Shown: in pieces, positions 15,432 to 25,037 of the stretch | Position numbering within the stretch: position 1 is the stretch's first letter | Layout of the letters: each line of letters starts with the position of its first letter | The notes under the pieces: generated by a model | Databases searched by the model: none | Told to the model about the DNA's origin: nothing | The model's input: the letters and a program-made list of their open reading frames with translations, nothing else | DNA from: JAMLHH01 sp035515235 | GTDB taxonomy: Bacteria; Bacteroidota; Bacteroidia; Chitinophagales; JADIYW01 | Reading direction: 5' to 3' | DNA: 49,965 nucleotides | Assembly: GCA_035515235.1 (NCBI GenBank) | Contig: DATJBS010000002.1 | Coordinates: 1 to 49,965, forward strand | Translations under genes and position numbers: made by a program

Positions 15432-15733
15432 TGTCTTTTCAAATCAAATTTGAATCTGAAGCTCGTTTGGATATCCAAGAGGCTATTAATTGGTATAATC
15501 AACAACAAAAAGAATTAGGCAAAAAGTTTTATTTGGCTGTACACAGACAAATTGACCATTTAACAAAGCATCCGTATTTTGAAATCCGTTATGATAATGT
15601 TGGATGTTTGCCAATCGAGAAATTCCCCTTTATGATCCATTTTACAATAGATGAATCTAAATCCATAGTTATCATTAGAGCTGTTTTTCATACTTCACTT
15701 GACTCGGATCATTGGGTTAAAAGAAAAATTTAA
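15431..15733 (+). CDS. ParE/RelE-family toxin
   Basis: A protein of 100 residues with the family pattern: an N-terminal beta strand, the helix EARLDIQEAINWYNQQQKELG, a second helix FYLAVHRQIDHLTKHP, then strands ending with IVIIRAVFHTSLDSDHW. RelE relatives cleave mRNA on the ribosome and ParE relatives inhibit gyrase. This one looks nearer ParE, but I cannot assign the target. The ATG at 15431 overlaps the antitoxin stop by one base; a TTG three bases upstream is less likely. Confidence 0.8.
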   Translation: MSFQIKFESEARLDIQEAINWYNQQQKELGKKFYLAVHRQIDHLTKHPYFEIRYDNVGCLPIEKFPFMIHFTIDESKSIVIIRAVFHTSLDSDHWVKRKI

Positions 15734-15805
15734 CATCCAAAGTGATTTACTTTACGCCTTCAATTACTCTATTCTGCTAAAAATCAAAATATACAGCTCC
15801 AATAG

Positions 15806-15835
15806 TTTAGAAACACCAGCTTATGATTATATTTG
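15806..15835 (+). promoter_or_regulatory. Candidate promoter of porZ
   Basis: TATATTTG (15828-15835) is an exact TAnnTTTG box, with TTTA 18 bp upstream at 15806-15809. It ends only 5 bp before the porZ ATG, so transcription from it would give a leaderless or nearly leaderless message. Confidence 0.5.
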
Positions 15836-15840
15836 AGTGA

Positions 15841-18114
15841 ATGGCAAAAAAAATTCTTCTTCTACTCTTGATATGTTGCAGCACGTTAGAAATAATGGCT
15901 CAAAATGTAGCGTTAGGTAATTGGCAAACGCAACTACCTTATGCGAATGCTACTTCCGTTGCACTCAGTAAAAACTATCTCTATGGAGCTTCGCAATTTG
16001 CGGTGTTTTCTTACAATTTAGAAGATGGAAGCATCAAAAAATATACAAAATCTGAAGGTTTATCTGATGTAGGAATCTCTACTATTGGATATGACACCAC
16101 GACCAGCACGCTCATCATAGCTTATACCAATTCTAATATAGATATTCTCCGAAATGGCAAAATTACCAATCTTCCTTATCTTCTAAAAGCTAATATTATT
16201 GGTAATAAACAAGTCAATAAAATTTTCACCTTAGACGGTATCGCTTGGTTAGCAACAGGTTTTGGTATGGTAGAATTGAGATTGGACAAACAAGAAATTG
16301 GCGATACTTATTATTTTTCTGACGGTATCAATAATTTTAAAGTCAATGATATCTGGGTAAATGAAAATTCTATTTATGCAGCTTCTGAAAAAGGTCTATA
16401 TCGAGGAAGTAGAGAGATTTCTGTCAACTTGGTCAACTTTCAAAATTGGGAATTATCTGAAAACAAAGGAATTCCAGTAGATAAAATCAAAGCCATCACT
16501 GGAAGAGAAAGAAAAATCTTTGCTGCTAGTGGAAAAATCATCTATCAATTAGATGAAGAAGAATGGACACCTTATTATTCGATGCCAGGTTCTGAAATCT
16601 TTAGTTTATTTAAAGGAAAAAATCGACTTCTTGCATCTCAAGCAGATGTTATCAGTATCATTCCTGATAATGGTACTCCAGAAAATATTAAAGGGAAATT
16701 TTACATTGCTCGACCTTTGCAAATTATAGAAAATGAAGAAGGTAGAATATTTTATGCCGATCTATACCGATCAGTATTAGAATTTGTTTCTAGCAATAAT
16801 CAAGTTTCAATTTTGCCGAATGGACCCGCAAGATCCACTTCTAAAGGAATTGATTTCTTAAATAACACAGCATTTATCGGTTCTTCACCGATTAGTGCAA
16901 GCTTTCGTCCTACATTCAATGCCAATGGTTTTTATATCCACAAAGACAATTTTTGGGAGACAATTACTGCTGGAAATCTTCCAGCAATAGAAGGAGCTTA
17001 CGACATTTCAGTCATTCAAGCACTTCCATCAGAAAACTTAGTTTTAATGGGTGCTCACAATACTGGCTTGATAGAATATAATCCTGATACTAAACAAGTC
17101 AATTTTATAAAGAACTTTCCAAATGCCACTTCTGGCATGCGTCTGACGGCAGCCACTAAAGATATTTATAATAATGTTTGGTTCACTAATGCCTACTCTA
17201 CTCAATCGCTAATCTGTAGAAAACCTGGTGGAGAATATATCATTTTTTCTTCTCCTTTAATCAATAATAAATTAGTACACGGGATTGCAATAGATGATTT
17301 CAATCAAATCTGGATGACGATTGCAGATGGCGGAATGGTGGTGTTCAATTATGGAAATACTTTAGACGATAAGTCTGACGATCAATTCATTACTTATAAT
17401 TCCGTTCCAGGAAATGGAGGCTTGCCATCTAATTCAGTCACCAGCATTGCTGCAGATAAAAAAGGACAAATATGGATAGGTTCTATTCAAGGAGTTTTTT
17501 ATGTGCCTTGTCCAGGAGCAGCTTTTGATAGGAATTGTGATGCGATTCAAATATGTGTTCCGAGAAATGATGGCACTAACTATTGTGATTTATTATTAGA
17601 AACTGAAAATATCAACAGTATTGTAATAGATGCAGCCAATAGAAAATGGTTTGGAACTTCTAACGGTATTTTCTTACAATCAGAAGATGGTTATGAGAAT
17701 ATTCATTATTTCAGTGAGGATAATTCGCCATTAATATCGAATAGAATTAGAAGTTTAGGCATTCATCCTGGTAATGGTGATTTATACATCTCTACCGAAA
17801 ACGGAATCATCACTTATCGTGCAGAAGCAGTCAATACTTATTCGAGTAATGAAAAACCTTATGCATATCCAAATCCAGTAAGACCTGACTATAATGGACC
17901 GATAGCTATCAAAAATTTACCTTTGAATAGTAATGTAAAAATTACAGACATTGCAGGCAGATTGGTTTTTGAGGGAGAAGCTTTAGGAGCACAATTTGTT
18001 TGGGATGGAATGGACATGAAAGGCAATAAAGTTCATACAGGGATTTATTACGTTTTATCTACTTCTGCTGACAAAAAAGAAAAAGTAGCGACTAAAATAG
18101 CATTCATTCAATAA
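15841..18114 (+). CDS. porZ: T9SS component PorZ-like beta-propeller protein
   Basis: An exported protein of 757 residues (signal peptide ending near Ala20-Gln21) built from two-component-regulator-type beta-propeller repeats. The start (GNWQTQLPY...SVALSKNYLYGASQFAVFSY) and IYTNSNIDIL-, TGFGMVEL- and EIGDTYYFSDG-like blocks fit PorZ. PorZ is part of the attachment complex that delivers anionic lipopolysaccharide to T9SS cargo in Porphyromonas. The propeller ends with motifs such as IWIGSIQGVFY and KWFGTSNGIFL. The C-terminus (AYPNPVRP ... IAFIQ) is a T9SS-type sorting domain, as PorZ itself has. Adjacency to recO, with overlapping stop and start, supports the call. Confidence 0.8.
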   Translation: MAKKILLLLLICCSTLEIMAQNVALGNWQTQLPYANATSVALSKNYLYGASQFAVFSYNLEDGSIKKYTKSEGLSDVGISTIGYDTTTSTLIIAYTNSNIDILRNGKITNLPYLLKANIIGNKQVNKIFTLDGIAWLATGFGMVELRLDKQEIGDTYYFSDGINNFKVNDIWVNENSIYAASEKGLYRGSREISVNLVNFQNWELSENKGIPVDKIKAITGRERKIFAASGKIIYQLDEEEWTPYYSMPGSEIFSLFKGKNRLLASQADVISIIPDNGTPENIKGKFYIARPLQIIENEEGRIFYADLYRSVLEFVSSNNQVSILPNGPARSTSKGIDFLNNTAFIGSSPISASFRPTFNANGFYIHKDNFWETITAGNLPAIEGAYDISVIQALPSENLVLMGAHNTGLIEYNPDTKQVNFIKNFPNATSGMRLTAATKDIYNNVWFTNAYSTQSLICRKPGGEYIIFSSPLINNKLVHGIAIDDFNQIWMTIADGGMVVFNYGNTLDDKSDDQFITYNSVPGNGGLPSNSVTSIAADKKGQIWIGSIQGVFYVPCPGAAFDRNCDAIQICVPRNDGTNYCDLLLETENINSIVIDAANRKWFGTSNGIFLQSEDGYENIHYFSEDNSPLISNRIRSLGIHPGNGDLYISTENGIITYRAEAVNTYSSNEKPYAYPNPVRPDYNGPIAIKNLPLNSNVKITDIAGRLVFEGEALGAQFVWDGMDMKGNKVHTGIYYVLSTSADKKEKVATKIAFIQ

Positions 18115-18827
18115 TGCTTCAAAAAACAGAAGGAATTGTATTAAAGACGCTCAAATATTCAGAGTCTTCTGTCATTACTAAGATTTTCACTAGAGAATAT
18201 GGCTTAAATAGCTTCATTATTCCCGGTGTAAGAAGTAGCCGAAATAAATCAAAAGGCAATCTCTTCCAACCTTTACAGATATTAGAATTGGATGTTTATT
18301 ATCATCCTCAAAAATCTCTATTGAAGCTAAAAGAGTATCGACCGGGGCATATTTACACGAATCTATACACCGATATGGTTCGTCAAAGTGTGACAATTTT
18401 CGCAATAGAAGTATTGACTAAATGTATTCATGAAAATGAGGTCAATGAGAAATTGTATGACTATATGAGAGCATTCCTATTGGAAACAGATATTTCTTCA
18501 TTATCCAAAAGCATGATGCCACATGTTTTCTTATTAGAAATGAGTAATATTTTAGGATTTATGCCTTATATAGAAGTACCTTTTTTAGAAAGGTCCTATT
18601 TTAATTTGGAAGCTGGTGTCTTTGAAAAAAATCCAAGCTTTGCTCAAGTCACTTTAGATAAACTAGAATCCTTGTTAATATTTGACTTTTTAGACGATCA
18701 GCATGATAATTTCTCAAAGAAAGATCGATTAAAAGTTTTAGAGATTCTTTTGACTTATTTCAAGTTTCATATTCCTAATTTCAAACAGATTACTTCATTA
18801 GATATCATCCGCCAAATCTTTAGCTGA
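18114..18827 (+). CDS. recO: DNA repair protein RecO
   Basis: A protein of 237 residues with the typical start (KTEGIVLKTLKYSESSVITKIFTREYGL), an OB-fold that binds single-stranded DNA and SSB, followed by a helical domain. RecO works with RecR to load RecA at gaps. No CxxC zinc motif is present in the helical domain, as in many RecO proteins outside Deinococcus. Its ATG overlaps the porZ stop by one base (TAATG), implying co-translation. The 3' end overlaps the convergent epimerase gene by 30 bp. Confidence 0.93.
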   Translation: MLQKTEGIVLKTLKYSESSVITKIFTREYGLNSFIIPGVRSSRNKSKGNLFQPLQILELDVYYHPQKSLLKLKEYRPGHIYTNLYTDMVRQSVTIFAIEVLTKCIHENEVNEKLYDYMRAFLLETDISSLSKSMMPHVFLLEMSNILGFMPYIEVPFLERSYFNLEAGVFEKNPSFAQVTLDKLESLLIFDFLDDQHDNFSKKDRLKVLEILLTYFKFHIPNFKQITSLDIIRQIFS

Positions 18828-19784
18828 TATTTTCATTTTGAAAGAGAATTCTTTTTGTGATCCTGCAAGCACATAAGGTGTTTCGATATTATCAATTACT
18901 TTATTCCAACTATTTGTAGGCGCTATCATGGGTTCTATACATAGATATTTTTTGTCTTCTGAGGTCGGCGCATACACTACACAGCATTGATATTCATCAT
19001 CAAAAACGACTTCTACTTTATAATCAGGTGTTTGAAAAGAAGGATGTTTACCGGAGATTTTATGAACAAAACCATCATCTAGAAACAGCTTACTTAATGA
19101 AAAAGTCTCTTTAGTAATAAAATCTTCAATATCATGCAGCTCTCCTGTAGGCAATAAAAACTTGTCCGTTTCAACATGAGATTCATATGGAATATTGATC
19201 AAAATATCTGCTCTATTATAATTTTGATAATTAAAATATGGATGAAAACCGAAAGATAAAGGAAGGTTTTTATCGTCCAAATTGATAATTTTTAAATTCA
19301 CATCTATACCGTCATTATCCAATCTATGTGTCATTTCTAAAGTATGCATAAAAGGGAATTGCTCGATGATTTCAAATATTTCAGTACTCTCGTATTGCGC
19401 TGTATGCCATGCACCAAAATCATCTACACCCATATCTTTGGTGACCCATCTTCCCGATTTTAATAACAATCCATGCAAAGGCAAATCATTGGCGTCTTTG
19501 TATAAATTACCACCATCTAAAGGACATTCTTCACCATTTATTTTCAAAACTTCTGATGACAGACGATTTGCCCATGGATACATCAATGGATTTCCTGCAA
19601 GTTTTTCAGAAGACAAATAACTATCTAAAGAGTATGGAAACCATAGGATTTGCTTACCTTTCCAAGTCCAATTATACAAAGTATTTCCAATATCTAAAAT
19701 GATATGTGCGGATTGATCTTCGCTATAAAGTTCTATCACGTCAAATCCATCAATGGATGATTTTCTACTTTCAAATACTGCCAT
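18798..19784 (-). CDS. Aldose 1-epimerase (galactose-mutarotase family)
   Basis: A beta-sandwich protein of 328 residues that interconverts anomers of hexoses or hexose-phosphates. Family signatures are YPWANRLS (substrate-binding Arg), LPLHGLLLK (His), FGFHPYFNY (catalytic His) and LCIEPMIAPTNSW (catalytic Glu). Substrate is undetermined; the family also includes hexose-6-phosphate epimerases. It starts 2 bp after the stop of the helicase-nuclease gene, so the two may be co-transcribed without a functional link. Its 3' end overlaps recO convergently. Confidence 0.87.
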   Translation of the reverse strand: MAVFESRKSSIDGFDVIELYSEDQSAHIILDIGNTLYNWTWKGKQILWFPYSLDSYLSSEKLAGNPLMYPWANRLSSEVLKINGEECPLDGGNLYKDANDLPLHGLLLKSGRWVTKDMGVDDFGAWHTAQYESTEIFEIIEQFPFMHTLEMTHRLDNDGIDVNLKIINLDDKNLPLSFGFHPYFNYQNYNRADILINIPYESHVETDKFLLPTGELHDIEDFITKETFSLSKLFLDDGFVHKISGKHPSFQTPDYKVEVVFDDEYQCCVVYAPTSEDKKYLCIEPMIAPTNSWNKVIDNIETPYVLAGSQKEFSFKMKISAKDLADDI

Positions 19785-19786
19785 AG

Positions 19787-22700
19787 TTATTCAATATATT
19801 CAAATTTTGGTAAACCTTCTTGATTTATATAGATAAAAGCGGTCTCGGTAATATCATAACCCATCGATGTTAAAGCACTTTTATAACTCAAAAGATTTTT
19901 AGTATTGAGTGATTTATTACTGGACTCTAAACCCGTTTTGAAATCATATAATTTACCTTGTTGTCCATTTAAAATTAACCAATCAAAACGATAAATCTCA
20001 CCATTTATCAATAAAGACTTTTCTGTAAAGATTTCACCTTCTTCAAGATAAAGTTTTTGAATTTGTGCATCTTCAAAAAACTGTTTTACTCTTAGATTGA
20101 CTTCGTTTTGAATATTCTCGTCTAGGGAATAGCTGTACGATATATTCGCTAAAATCATATCAATATCCTCTCCTTTTCTGTATTTAGATAAAGTCTCGTG
20201 AATCATTTCTCCAATGATAGATTCTTTGTTTTTATAAGACGCTTTTGCCAAAGGTATTTTATGACGACTATGAGAATTGATGGTAATATTTTTATCAATA
20301 GGCTCTATTTTCTTCTTCCTTGAAGCTTTTAAGCCTCCTTTTATCTCCTCTTGCTTCTCTTCTTTTTTAGTTTCTTCTAAAGATTTTATCCTCTCAGTGC
20401 CTAATTGATAGATAGCGTCTTCTGTAAAATTATTGGGATAATTATTTTCCAAAGTATGGTATAATAACCCTCCGATATTATCTTGAGTAATTCCGTCTTT
20501 CTCTGTTCTTTTAAGTGGACTCAACACATACATTTTCTGCTCAGCTCTAGTCAGAGCAACATATCCTACATTAAGGCTATCGCTTGCATATAGTATGGCT
20601 TCATTTTGAAAATCTTTGAAATAATAAGAGTCTTTGGTATCAAAGTAATTAATTGGCAAAGTTTTAAAACCCATCATTTCTTCTGAATTAATGATTTCCG
20701 GCCATAAGATAGGCTGATTAAAAGCACTGACGACCATATCCCAATTAAAAAACGGAAGAATCACTACTTTATACTCTAAGCCTTTTGATTTATGTATCGT
20801 AGCTATTTTCACTGCATTTGTATCTCCTGCAATAGTTATAGATAGATTTTTCTTTTCCCACCATTCTACAAAATCAATAATAGAAGTCTGATGAGCTCCT
20901 TCCTGATATTGTAAAACCATATCTAAAAATTGCTCTGTATAAATATCTCTAAAAGTATCAAGTTTTAAGATATCTATTAAGTTTCTGACAATTTCATAAA
21001 CCGACAATGCGCCTAAAATATTTCTAGATTCTGTGCCTGATAATTGATGTAAATACTTGTTGAAATATTCTTTACGCTTTTCTTTTTCAAGTAAATCTTC
21101 TTTGTGAATTTGATGCACTTGCGCATATTCATACAAAACTGAAGAAAGATATAGATCTTCCTTAGGGTAAAGTAAGAACTTTAATGCGCTTATTATCAAT
21201 CGAATAGCAGAATGACTATTCAATAGTAATGCTTCCGAAGTCATCACGGGTATATTTTCTGATTTCAGCCAATTAGAAGCTTTTACAGACTCTTTATTTT
21301 TTCTAGTCAGAATAGCGATGTCTTTATAATCATATTGATACTGTTCGACTAGTTTTCTAATCGTACTAATCGTGTATTCACTGCTGATGGTTTCTGCATC
21401 GTACTCTTCTTTTGAAACTCCACAAAAAACTGGATCAATAAATTTAACTTCTACAAATCCTCCAGACTCTTTATTTGAAATTTGCTTACTTGTTTCTGCT
21501 GCATATAATTCTGGCAAAGTATGAAATAACTCATTATCTACCTCTGAAATAGTATACTTCTGAGTGATAAAATTTTGAACTTCAATTCCCAATTTTTCGA
21601 ATACGTCATTATTGAATTGGACGATATTTCCACAACTTCTAAAGTTTTTATTTAAAATTAAATTGCTTCTATCATTCTCCCAAAATGTAGCTAAATCAGC
21701 TTGTACATCATTTTGTATCAATTGAAAATTACCTCCACGCCAACGGTAAATAGCTTGTTTGGCATCTCCTACTATCAGCACCTTACCATCTTCCCTATGA
21801 GATAAAACCTCTAATATTAAGGGCAAGAAATTCTTCCATTGTAAAGTACTCGTATCCTGAAATTCATCTAAAAGTATGTATCTGTATTTGTTGCCTATCT
21901 TTTCATAAAGAAAGGGCGCTTCTGTATTGCCTACTACTTTATTGATCAAACTATTATTATCAGAAATCAACATAATACCATTGCGCTCTCTATAGTTTTT
22001 CATCTTTTCGGACACTTCAGAAAGAATGGCTAAAGATTTAATATATTTCTTAAATCCTTTGATGGTATTATATTCTACAACATGATTTCTATTAAAGTCT
22101 AATAAACTTTTAGCAATCGGCAAAATGGAATTCTCCCAGATACTTAAATAATAATCTGCTTGAGCATCTTTTTTAATTTTTGCAAGAAATGGATATGCAT
22201 CATCTTCAATTACAGAAATAATAGATGGAGTAAATTCAACTATTCTAGGGTCGGCAATGATTTTTCTAATCTGATTGACAAATGTATTTCTTGAGAAATA
22301 ACCTTCTTGCATATGATGTTGCTCAATAATATCCATGATGTTTTGAGCAAATCCAAGTACTGCACTTTTAAATTGATCTTCTATCTGTTTAAAAATCTCT
22401 AAAAGACTTTCAATTTTTTCTGCAGGATAACTCAAATCTAATTGCGCTACATTTTCTTTGAATAATTCCTGTGATAGTTTCATCACAATATCTTTCGGCT
22501 TCCAGTTTTTACCGTCTTCTAATTTCTCCGTAGCAATTTCTTTCAGCCATTTACTCAATACATGTTTGTCATCGTGAGAGTACTCCGAAAGCATTTCTTC
22601 CATCGCTTCATCTAGTGCTTTTTGAGTATCCAAACTGACATTTGCTGCATTTTGCAATTTCAATTCGAATAAGAAAGCTTTGACGATTCTATTGAAAAAC

Positions 22701-23065
22701 TTGTCAATTGTCATGATAGAAAACTGAGAATAATCATGCAAGATTTTACTCAATGCGACCTTGGCTTTCCATGCTAATTTTTCAAAAGTCCAATGAGGAT
22801 ATTCTAATAAAAGAGCTTGAGCGATATCACTTTTTTTACATTCTTCTTCAGATTGAATTTCACTGATTTCTGTCAAAAACTTTAAAATTCTTGACTTCAT
22901 TTCTTCGGTAGCTTTATTGGTAAATGTTACTGCAAGAATTCTATCATAATAACAAAACTGCTCATGTTCAAAATTTAAAACAATTTGCAAGTAAGTTTTA
23001 GCTAGCGTAAAAGTCTTGCCTGAACCTGCAGAGGCTTTACAAAGAATCAGTTTGGGTGAAGTCAT
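19787..23065 (-). CDS. AddA/RecB-like UvrD helicase-nuclease
   Basis: A 1092-residue helicase-nuclease for double-strand-break processing. From the chosen start (MTSPKLIL) the Walker A motif ASAGSGKT is at 11-18. It also has AVTFTNKATEEMK (motif Ia), LLDEFQDTS (motif II), VGDAKQAIYRWRGG (motif III), ATIHKSKGLEYKVVIL (motif V) and VGYVALTRAEQKMYVL (motif VI). The C-terminus is a PD-(D/E)XK nuclease: GEMIHETL, then RFDWLIL and LYDFKTG supply the His/Asp/Asp-Lys residues. An ATG 54 bp upstream (23119) is in frame but would place 18 extra residues before the conserved start. No AddB partner is next to it. Confidence 0.9.
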   Translation of the reverse strand: MTSPKLILCKASAGSGKTFTLAKTYLQIVLNFEHEQFCYYDRILAVTFTNKATEEMKSRILKFLTEISEIQSEEECKKSDIAQALLLEYPHWTFEKLAWKAKVALSKILHDYSQFSIMTIDKFFNRIVKAFLFELKLQNAANVSLDTQKALDEAMEEMLSEYSHDDKHVLSKWLKEIATEKLEDGKNWKPKDIVMKLSQELFKENVAQLDLSYPAEKIESLLEIFKQIEDQFKSAVLGFAQNIMDIIEQHHMQEGYFSRNTFVNQIRKIIADPRIVEFTPSIISVIEDDAYPFLAKIKKDAQADYYLSIWENSILPIAKSLLDFNRNHVVEYNTIKGFKKYIKSLAILSEVSEKMKNYRERNGIMLISDNNSLINKVVGNTEAPFLYEKIGNKYRYILLDEFQDTSTLQWKNFLPLILEVLSHREDGKVLIVGDAKQAIYRWRGGNFQLIQNDVQADLATFWENDRSNLILNKNFRSCGNIVQFNNDVFEKLGIEVQNFITQKYTISEVDNELFHTLPELYAAETSKQISNKESGGFVEVKFIDPVFCGVSKEEYDAETISSEYTISTIRKLVEQYQYDYKDIAILTRKNKESVKASNWLKSENIPVMTSEALLLNSHSAIRLIISALKFLLYPKEDLYLSSVLYEYAQVHQIHKEDLLEKEKRKEYFNKYLHQLSGTESRNILGALSVYEIVRNLIDILKLDTFRDIYTEQFLDMVLQYQEGAHQTSIIDFVEWWEKKNLSITIAGDTNAVKIATIHKSKGLEYKVVILPFFNWDMVVSAFNQPILWPEIINSEEMMGFKTLPINYFDTKDSYYFKDFQNEAILYASDSLNVGYVALTRAEQKMYVLSPLKRTEKDGITQDNIGGLLYHTLENNYPNNFTEDAIYQLGTERIKSLEETKKEEKQEEIKGGLKASRKKKIEPIDKNITINSHSRHKIPLAKASYKNKESIIGEMIHETLSKYRKGEDIDMILANISYSYSLDENIQNEVNLRVKQFFEDAQIQKLYLEEGEIFTEKSLLINGEIYRFDWLILNGQQGKLYDFKTGLESSNKSLNTKNLLSYKSALTSMGYDITETAFIYINQEGLPKFEYIE

Positions 23066-23265
23066 AATTTGTAAGATAAGATGAATTTGTGAAATACTTA
23101 AAGAGTGGTTATTGTACAATAAATTATTATCCTGAATTCAACTACTTGACAAAAGCATCTTTTAGGCTCATAATCATAACACTTATACCAATAAAGTAGG
23201 ATGAAATTTCCTTTCCTCTTATTTTTTTTATTACTTCAATGTTTGAAACTCCTTTTGCATTGACT

Positions 23266-25017
23266 ATGCTTAAAATTTTTGACATCCTACATCACCAAAG
23301 CGCACAACATCCATTGGATGATACTTTTGCGAGAAGGGAAGACAAAAAAAATTGGACAAAGTATAGCGCAAATAGCATTCTTAATGATGCCAATCAATTA
23401 TCAGCAGGTTTCCTCAAAAATGGACTTGTCAAAGGGGATAAAATCGCTATTATATGTACTACAAATCGTCCTGAATGGCATGTGGTAGATATCGCTTCTA
23501 TGCAAATCGGTTTAATTAATGTGCCTATTTATCCAACCATTAGTGCTGCAGAATATGAGTATATATTTAAGCATGCAGAGATTAAATATGTTTTTATTTC
23601 TGACAAACTACTCAGTAGAAAAATCTTACCTATCCTATCTAATTTGCCTCAAATAAAAGGTATTTTTTCTTTTGATAAGTTAGATGGAGTACAACATTGG
23701 AAACGACTCTTTTCCTCTGAAGGAATAGAGGAAATAGAACCCATCAAAAGTAATATTATCGATGATGACATTGCCACCATTATTTACACTTCAGGCACTA
23801 CAGGTATCCCAAAAGGTGTAATGTTGACTCATAAAAACATCATGAGCAATGTTTTGGATTGCGCAGAAGTTGTCACTATTGAATATCAAGATAAAGCTTT
23901 AAGTTTTTTACCATTATGTCATGTATTTGAGCGAATTCTGAATTACACCTATATGTATAATGGCGCTTCCATTTATTATGCGGATGGATTAGAATCTATT
24001 TCAAATAATTTACTTGATATCCGACCTCAATACTTTGCGAGTGTACCTCGATTGATGGAAAAGATTTATGAAAACATTCTAAGAAAGTCAAGAACGCTTT
24101 CTCCTGCCAAGAAAAAGATATTCCAATGGACATTAAAAATAGCAGAAAATACACCTATTGACGGAAGAGCTTCTGCTATACAGAAATTCAAATTAGCTGT
24201 TGCTGATAGATTAGTACTCAAAAAGTGGAGAGCAGCTGTCGGTGGTCAAGTCAAAGCCATCATTTGCGGCTCGGCTCCTTTGCAACCCAGATTAGCAACA
24301 ATTTTTAACAATGCAGGAATTCCACTTTTAGAAGGATATGGATTGACCGAAACTTCTCCTGTACTAACAGTAAACCCTTTTAAAAAATATGCTATCAAAG
24401 CAGGTTCTGTAGGACCTCCACTTCCATCTGTACAGTTAAAAATTGCAGAAGATGGAGAGATTTTAGCCAAAGCTCCCAATGTAATGTTGGGTTATTATAA
24501 AGATGAGAAAAGCACACAAGCTACTTTCACGGAAGATGGCTGGTTGAAGACTGGAGATATTGGTCATTTTATAGAAAACCAATATTTAGTTATTACGGAT
24601 AGAAAAAAAGATTTATTCAAAACTTCAGGTGGAAAATATGTCGCTCCGGCTGTTATTGAAAATAAATTAAAAGAATCTTCTTATATCGAACAGGTGGCAA
24701 TAGTAGGTGATGGAGAAAAATTTGTTTCTGCATTAATAGTTCCTAATTTTGAGATACTAAAAAATTGGTGTAAAAGCAATAACTTGCAGAACGATTCATT
24801 AAATACAATGATTGAGCATAAAGAGGTAAAAAAGCTGTATTTTAATATCGTACAAAAACTAAATGTTAATTTCTCTAAAGTAGAACAAATAAAAAAGATA
24901 GCTTTGCTGGAAAATGAATGGACTGTAGAAAGCGGCGAGCTTACACCCACTCTCAAAGTGAAAAGAAAAACGATAAAAGAAAAGTACCAATCAATAATTA
25001 ACGCATTTTACAAATAA
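23266..25017 (+). CDS. Long-chain acyl-CoA synthetase (AMP-forming), copy 1
   Basis: Activates fatty acids with ATP and CoA through an acyl-adenylate. The 583-residue protein has the P-loop IIYTSGTTGIPKGVMLTH, EGYGLTETSP (A5-type motif), LKTGDIGH with the ribose-binding Asp, and the hinge/A8 region ITDRKKDLFKTSGGKYVAP. The start was set at MLKIFDIL because this aligns with the paralogue's MNITRLFDVI; an ATG at 23239 would add nine residues. It is followed 20 bp later by a closely similar gene, a tandem duplication. Chain-length preference cannot be read from the sequence. Confidence 0.9.
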   Translation: MLKIFDILHHQSAQHPLDDTFARREDKKNWTKYSANSILNDANQLSAGFLKNGLVKGDKIAIICTTNRPEWHVVDIASMQIGLINVPIYPTISAAEYEYIFKHAEIKYVFISDKLLSRKILPILSNLPQIKGIFSFDKLDGVQHWKRLFSSEGIEEIEPIKSNIIDDDIATIIYTSGTTGIPKGVMLTHKNIMSNVLDCAEVVTIEYQDKALSFLPLCHVFERILNYTYMYNGASIYYADGLESISNNLLDIRPQYFASVPRLMEKIYENILRKSRTLSPAKKKIFQWTLKIAENTPIDGRASAIQKFKLAVADRLVLKKWRAAVGGQVKAIICGSAPLQPRLATIFNNAGIPLLEGYGLTETSPVLTVNPFKKYAIKAGSVGPPLPSVQLKIAEDGEILAKAPNVMLGYYKDEKSTQATFTEDGWLKTGDIGHFIENQYLVITDRKKDLFKTSGGKYVAPAVIENKLKESSYIEQVAIVGDGEKFVSALIVPNFEILKNWCKSNNLQNDSLNTMIEHKEVKKLYFNIVQKLNVNFSKVEQIKKIALLENEWTVESGELTPTLKVKRKTIKEKYQSIINAFYK

Positions 25018-25037
25018 ACATAAAACATCTAACATTT

